Positions 59,996 to 64,000 of a stretch of 64,000 nt of DNA are shown here, in pieces. The DNA lies in assembly GCF_900142365.1 (NCBI RefSeq), contig NZ_FRAP01000012.1:62001-126000 (forward strand). Reading direction: 5' to 3'. The notes below the pieces were generated by a model. The model searched no databases and had not been told where the DNA came from. It was given only the letters and a program-made list of their open reading frames with translations. Within the stretch, counting starts at the first letter, position 1; each line of letters begins with the position of its first letter. Both the position numbers and the translations under genes were made by a program. The DNA is from Pseudonocardia thermophila. Lineage in GTDB: Bacteria > Actinomycetota > Actinomycetes > Mycobacteriales > Pseudonocardiaceae.

Positions 59996-60365
59996 GTGGC
60001 AACTCCTCGTCGTGTTGCGGGCGAAAGAGTGCGGATTCGGCAGGCGATCTGTCAAGATGTCCGTCGAAATCTCCCAGAAAACTCGGGATTTCAGATGCTG
60101 GATCGCCGTGGAACATGTGCGCCACGATGTGGCGATATTCCACGATGTGACAGTCTCGCGAGGTCGGTGTGCGGTCAGTGACGGGACCCGGGTCGGCCGA
60201 CGCGGCGAGTCGCACGTCCGGTCGGGTGAGTGCTGCTGCGCCTCACCCGCCCTCTCACCCGCTGCCTCACTCGCCGAGTCGCGTGTTCGGCCCCGGTTGC
60301 GGGTGCCCGGGAACACGATCGCCTCCGGCGGGGGCGCCGTCCGGCGGCCGGTAAAGTGGTTCGCC
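59996..60365. promoter_or_regulatory. Divergent iclR-cca gap with candidate IclR operator
   Basis: No gene fits in these 370 bases. At 60107-60149 lie an outer inverted pair (CGTGGAA 60107-60113 with TTCCACG 60138-60144), an inner pair (CGCCAC 60120-60125 with GTGGCG 60129-60134), and a 10-base direct repeat CCACGATGTG (60122-60131, 60140-60149). TGGAA...TTCCA symmetry resembles known IclR-type operators. On the plus side TAAAGT at 60352-60357 is a -10 for cca. Two copies of the CGAGTCGCGCGTTCGG-like motif lie at 60206 and 60275. Confidence 0.55.
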
Positions 60366-61826
60366 GTGTCTCCTGCAGTTTCCGCACCCGCCGTCGACCC
60401 CGAGCTGCAGCGCGCGCAGGAGAATGCGGTTGTGCAGCTGATCGCGGTACCGCCGGTCGCCGAGGAGCTCGCGGCCGAGTTCGCCGCGGCCGGACATCGG
60501 CTGTACCTGGTGGGCGGCAGCGTGCGTGACGCACTGCTGCAGCGGCCGGTGAGCGACCTCGACTTCACCACCGACGCGCGGCCCGAGCAGGTCGTGGCGC
60601 TGCTGAAGGCGCGGCGGGGGCCGATCTGGGACACCGGCATCGAGTTCGGCACCGTCGGCACGAAGCGCGGCGACTACTCGATCGAGATCACGACGTTCCG
60701 CTCCGACGCCTACGACCGCGTCTCGCGCAACCCGGTCGTCGCGTTCGGTGACTCCATCGAGGACGACCTGCGCCGGCGTGACTTCACCGTGAACGCGATG
60801 GCGCTGGAGCTGGTCCCGGACGGCCAGCACCGGTTCGTCGACCCGTTCGGCGGCCTGGCCGCGCTCGCCGCCGGCACCCTCGACACGCCGGCCACGCCCG
60901 AGGAGTCGTTCGCCGACGATCCGCTGCGGATGCTGCGCGCCGCGCGGTTCGTCTCCCAGCTCGGGCTCACCCCCGCCCCGCGCGTGGTCACCGCGATGAC
61001 GGAGATGGCGGGGCAGCTCAGCCGGATCACCCGCGAGCGCGTGCAGGCCGAGCTGACCAAGCTGATCCTCGGCCAGCACCCGCGCCGCGCGATCGAGCTG
61101 ATGGTCGACACCGGCCTCGCCGAGGACGTGCTGCCCGAGGTGCCCGCGATGCGCCTGGCCATCGACGAGCACATGCAGCACAAGGACGTCTACACGCACT
61201 CGCTCGTCGTCATGGAGCAGGCGATCGAGCGGGAGACCGACGGGCCCGACCTGGTGCTGCGGCTGGCCGCGCTGCTGCACGACATCGGCAAGCCGGCGAC
61301 CCGGCGCAAGGAGCCCGACGGTCGGGTGAGCTTCCACCACCACGAGGTCGTCGGCGCGAAGATGGTGCGCAAGCGGCTGCGGGAGCTGCGCTACCCGAAG
61401 CAGATCGTGGACGACGTGGCGCAGCTGGTGTTCCTGCACCTGCGCTTCCACGGCTACGGCAAGGGCGAGTGGACCGACTCCGCCGTGCGCCGCTACGTCA
61501 CCGACGCCGGGTCGCTGCTGGACCGCCTCCACAAGCTCGTGCGCTCCGACTGCACCACGCGCAACAAGCGGCGGGCCGCCGCGCTGCAGCGCAGCTACGA
61601 CTCGCTGGAGGAGCGGATCGCCGCGCTGCGGGCCAAGGAGGAGCTCGATGCGATCCGGCCCGATCTCGACGGCAACCAGATCATGGAGATCCTCGGCATC
61701 TCGCCGGGCCCGCTGGTCGGCAAGGCGTACAAGCACCTGCTGGCGCTGCGGATGGAGCGCGGCCCGCTGGGGCACGACGAGGCTGTGGCCGAGCTCAAGC
61801 GCTGGGCGGCTGATCACGGCCTCTGA
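60366..61826 (+). CDS. cca: CCA tRNA nucleotidyltransferase
   Basis: The 486-residue enzyme adds or repairs the 3' CCA of tRNAs. The nucleotidyltransferase core is LYLVGGSVRDALL then DLDFTTDA (about 44-70), with the second motif EDDLRRRDFTVNAMAL. An HD-type domain follows with LRLAALLHDIGKP and RVSFHHHEVVGA. GTG 60366 begins 8 bases after a TAAAGT -10 and has no Shine-Dalgarno sequence, so the mRNA may be leaderless. In mycobacteria this gene (pcnA) is next to the Nudix gene; here 14 kb intervenes. Confidence 0.95.
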   Translation: MSPAVSAPAVDPELQRAQENAVVQLIAVPPVAEELAAEFAAAGHRLYLVGGSVRDALLQRPVSDLDFTTDARPEQVVALLKARRGPIWDTGIEFGTVGTKRGDYSIEITTFRSDAYDRVSRNPVVAFGDSIEDDLRRRDFTVNAMALELVPDGQHRFVDPFGGLAALAAGTLDTPATPEESFADDPLRMLRAARFVSQLGLTPAPRVVTAMTEMAGQLSRITRERVQAELTKLILGQHPRRAIELMVDTGLAEDVLPEVPAMRLAIDEHMQHKDVYTHSLVVMEQAIERETDGPDLVLRLAALLHDIGKPATRRKEPDGRVSFHHHEVVGAKMVRKRLRELRYPKQIVDDVAQLVFLHLRFHGYGKGEWTDSAVRRYVTDAGSLLDRLHKLVRSDCTTRNKRRAAALQRSYDSLEERIAALRAKEELDAIRPDLDGNQIMEILGISPGPLVGKAYKHLLALRMERGPLGHDEAVAELKRWAADHGL

Positions 61827-61846
61827 TCCGGCCCCGGGTCGCTGCG

Positions 61847-61889
61847 AACGGCGCTTTCGTGAGGAACGGTGCTCACGAAGAGGGCCGTT
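61847..61889. terminator. Hairpin after cca, related to the 12.7 kb element
   Basis: Imperfect arms 61847-61863 (AACGGCGCTTTCGTGAG) and 61872-61889 enclose an 8-base loop. The AACGGCRCTTTCGT core is shared with the perfect hairpin at 12685-12737. It lies 20 bases past cca and before the convergent MFS gene, so it probably terminates both. Confidence 0.65.
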
Positions 61890-61946
61890 GGTTGCTCTGG
61901 GGACGGTGTTCAGGACGGCGCGGCCGGTGCGCGGCTCGAGCCGGGT

Positions 61947-63284
61947 TCAGGAAGCCTTGCGGCGCCGGAGCAGCAGCAACAGGTCGTGCCCCAAGTAGCC
62001 CACGACGTAGAGCAGCGCGGCCGCCCCGAGCAGCAGCGGCGCGCGGCCGTCGGGCGGGGACAGCAGTGCCGTGACCGTGACGGCGATCACGTACCCGACG
62101 TTGAACACCACGTCGTAGAGCGCGAACACCCGGCCCAGCGCGGCGTCGCGCACCTCGCTCTGGACCGCGGCGTCGGTGCACAGCTTCACGATCTGGCCGG
62201 TCATCCCGATCACGAACGCGCCGGCGAGCACTGCGGGCATCGACAGCAGCGCGGCCACGACGACCTGGCTGAGCACGGCCGCGATCAGCGCCGCCCGCAC
62301 GGTCCACGTGCGCCCGATCCACCGCACCAGCGCCGGGGTCACCACCGCGGCCAGCACCAGGCCGGCGGCGGTGCAGGCGAGCGCCTCCCCGATGCCCTCC
62401 AGCCCGGCTCGGAACACGCCCTCGTCGACGAACGCGTACCGGTAGAGCAGCAGCGTCAGCAGCGTGCTGATGCCGAACGCCAGCCGGTGGCAGCCCAGCG
62501 CGAAGAACGACGACGTCACCGTCGGGGTGGCGAGCGAGGCCTTCGCCCCGTCGAGCAGGCCGCGGGCGACCGCGATGAGGGCCTGCGGGTGCTCGTCGAA
62601 CTGGTCGGGGCCCAGCCGTTCGCGGGAGAACCGCACCGCGATCAGCGCCGCGACCACCGCTCCGAGGATCGACACCGACATCGTGGCGGCCGATCCGGCG
62701 TCGTCCCCGCCGAACACGTGCCGCAGCCCGACCGCGCTGCCCGCCCCGAGCGCGGACATGCCCGTGCCGATCGTCACGGCGAGCGTGTTCGCCTCCACCA
62801 CGTTGTGCTTGGGCACCACGTGCGGCAGCGACGCCGACAGCCCGGCCAGCGCGAACCGGCCGATCCCGGCCACCACCAGCGCCCCGACGTAGAACAGCGG
62901 GCCCTGGTTGCCGGCGAGCACCAGCAGCGCGACGAGCGGGATGATCGCCGCCTTCGCGAGGTTGGCGACCGTGAGCACCAGCCGTCGGTCCCACCGGTCG
63001 AGCAGGGCCCCGGCGAACGGGCTGACCAGCGAGTACGGCAGCAGCAGCACGGCCAGCCCGGCGGCGACGGCCAGCGGATCGGCCTGCCGCTGCGGGTTGA
63101 ACAGCACGGACGCGCCCAGCGCGGCTTGGAACAGCCCGTCGCCCCACTGGGTGGCGAACCGGACCGCGAGCAGCCTGCGGTAGCCCCGGGTGCGCAGCAG
63201 GCGCACCACGCCGAGCCGGTCGGTCGTGGGGCGGGAATCCCCGGTCACGCCCTGTTCACGGGGCGTGGCGGAAGGCGTGGGCAC
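61947..63284 (-). CDS. Major facilitator superfamily transporter
   Basis: The 445-residue protein has about 12 membrane helices in two six-helix halves. The loop after helix 2 reads GALLDRWDRRLVL, the MFS motif between helices 2 and 3. Overall pattern resembles MFS_1/MFS_3-type exporters, but no substrate can be read. The start is weakly supported: GTG 63284 is chosen because the N-terminus then leads directly to the first helix; the frame remains open upstream. It converges on cca and diverges from the YqgE gene, whose start is 43 bases away. Confidence 0.85.
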   Translation of the reverse strand: MPTPSATPREQGVTGDSRPTTDRLGVVRLLRTRGYRRLLAVRFATQWGDGLFQAALGASVLFNPQRQADPLAVAAGLAVLLLPYSLVSPFAGALLDRWDRRLVLTVANLAKAAIIPLVALLVLAGNQGPLFYVGALVVAGIGRFALAGLSASLPHVVPKHNVVEANTLAVTIGTGMSALGAGSAVGLRHVFGGDDAGSAATMSVSILGAVVAALIAVRFSRERLGPDQFDEHPQALIAVARGLLDGAKASLATPTVTSSFFALGCHRLAFGISTLLTLLLYRYAFVDEGVFRAGLEGIGEALACTAAGLVLAAVVTPALVRWIGRTWTVRAALIAAVLSQVVVAALLSMPAVLAGAFVIGMTGQIVKLCTDAAVQSEVRDAALGRVFALYDVVFNVGYVIAVTVTALLSPPDGRAPLLLGAAALLYVVGYLGHDLLLLLRRRKAS

Positions 63285-63327
63285 GGTGGGCAAGGCTACG
63301 CGCTCGGGCAGGTGCGACGATGAGACC

Positions 63328-63915
63328 GTGGTGGACGCCCGATCCGGTGAAGGTCTCGATGTGGAACCGGGCAGTCTGCTCATCGCTGCACCCGGTCTGA
63401 CCGACCCGAACTTCCGCCGCACGGTCGTGTACATGATCGAGCACCGTGCGCGCGGCAGCCTCGGCGTCGTGCTCAACCGGCCGAGCGAGGTGCAGGTGCG
63501 TGACGTGCTCCCCTCGTGGGCACCGCTCGCGTCGAGACCGCACGCAGTGTTCGTCGGAGGACCAGTCGAGAACGAGACGGCGCTGTGCCTCGCCACGCTC
63601 CGCGCGGGGCAGGACCCGAGGGCCGTACGCGGCCTGGTACCCGTACGCGGACCGGTCGCGCTGGTCGATCTCGAGTCCGATCCGCGCGCGCTCGAGCAAC
63701 GATTGCGCGGGCTGCGGGTGTTCGCCGGGTACGCCGGGTGGGACGCCGGCCAGCTGGAGGGCGAGATCGCCCGTGGGGACTGGATCGTCGTGCCCGCCCT
63801 TCCGGACGACGTCCTGTCGGGGCACGACAGAGGGCTCTGGGAGCACGTGCTGCGCCGTCAGGGCATGCCCCTGGCGCTGCTGGCCACGTACCCGGTGGAC
63901 GTGCGGCGCAACTAG
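63328..63915 (+). CDS. YqgE/AlgH family protein
   Basis: The 195-residue protein has the DUF179/AlgH pattern: SLLIAAPGLTDPNFRRTVVYMIEH near residues 15-38, GSLGVVLNRPSEVQVRDVLPSW, VFVGGPVENETALCL and FAGYAGWDAGQLEGEIARGDWIVV. The biochemical role of this conserved cytoplasmic family is not established. GTG codons at 63328 and 63331 are both possible starts. The last 85 bases of the window after its stop contain nothing recognisable. Confidence 0.88.
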   Translation: MVDARSGEGLDVEPGSLLIAAPGLTDPNFRRTVVYMIEHRARGSLGVVLNRPSEVQVRDVLPSWAPLASRPHAVFVGGPVENETALCLATLRAGQDPRAVRGLVPVRGPVALVDLESDPRALEQRLRGLRVFAGYAGWDAGQLEGEIARGDWIVVPALPDDVLSGHDRGLWEHVLRRQGMPLALLATYPVDVRRN

Positions 63916-64000
63916 CTGGGTGCGCCGACGCGCCCGGCGAGGGCGGTCGCGCCTGGCGCGTCCGGATCGTGCGGAGGACCGCCGGACGAATCTCCGCGCG

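Noticed and set aside
60224-60248. Hairpin GGGTGAG/CTCACCC upstream of cca
   Set aside because: Only 7 bp with an 11-base loop; such pairings are common by chance in this GC-rich gap.

Overview
The window is about 64 kb of very GC-rich DNA with many GTG starts. It carries the chromosomal replication origin region of an actinobacterium. Gene order and content point to a Pseudonocardiaceae-type organism, Pseudonocardia-like by inference. The order dnaA-dnaN-gnd-recF-dciA(DUF721)-gyrB-gyrA-DUF3566-tRNA-Ile-tRNA-Ala runs on one side. On the other side is rpmH-rnpA-yidD-yidC-khpB-rsmG-parA-parB, then an acetyltransferase, cwlM-trxA-trxB-anti-sigma-sigM, a pseudokinase, murJ, a DUF6049 protein and a Nudix hydrolase. 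This matches the layout known around Mycobacterium oriC. DnaA boxes of the actinobacterial TTGTCCACA type and parS sites (TGTTTCACGTGAAACA and variants) agree with it.

Region 1 (1-8.8 kb) is accessory and partly decaying. It holds a small membrane protein, a CelD/FemAB-like GNAT protein next to an MshC/CysRS-like ligase, a frameshifted acyl-CoA dehydrogenase, an AraC regulator, the wreck of a RibD-type reductase, DUF488 and GAF-ANTAR proteins, and a Ser/Thr kinase gene with two frameshifts and a ruined catalytic loop. Region 2 (8.8-12.7 kb) is a four-gene, translationally coupled FecCD-type metal or metal-chelate uptake operon. Its last gene encodes a His-rich protein I do not recognise. An ArsR/SmtB-like inverted repeat lies over its apparently leaderless start.

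Region 3 (12.8-26.5 kb) is the replication and topology block on the minus strand, with oriC between dnaN and dnaA. A second cluster of DnaA boxes sits inside the helicase-loader gene dciA. Region 4 (26.9-32 kb) is the RNA-processing, membrane-insertion and chromosome-partition block on the plus strand, with four parS-like sites between 30.1 and 33.2 kb. Region 5 (32.1-46 kb) handles cell wall, redox and envelope stress: a Ddl-type ligase, an aminotransferase, CwlM, thioredoxin and its reductase, SigM with its anti-sigma factor, a membrane pseudokinase, MurJ, the DUF6049 protein and the Nudix enzyme.

Region 6 (46.2-60.3 kb) is a catabolic island inserted where mycobacteria have the Nudix gene and the CCA-adding enzyme gene as neighbours. 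Twelve tightly coupled genes follow an IclR regulator. They encode a ribose-type ABC importer, two SDRs, a CoA transferase, an acyl-CoA dehydrogenase, aldehyde and alcohol dehydrogenases, a DUF993 protein, an enoyl-CoA hydratase and a MaoC hydratase. Together they look like one route that imports a polar compound, oxidises an alcohol to an acid, activates it with CoA, beta-oxidises it and perhaps cleaves it by a retro-aldol step. Region 7 (60.3-64 kb) resumes the conserved backbone with cca, then an MFS transporter and a YqgE/AlgH protein.
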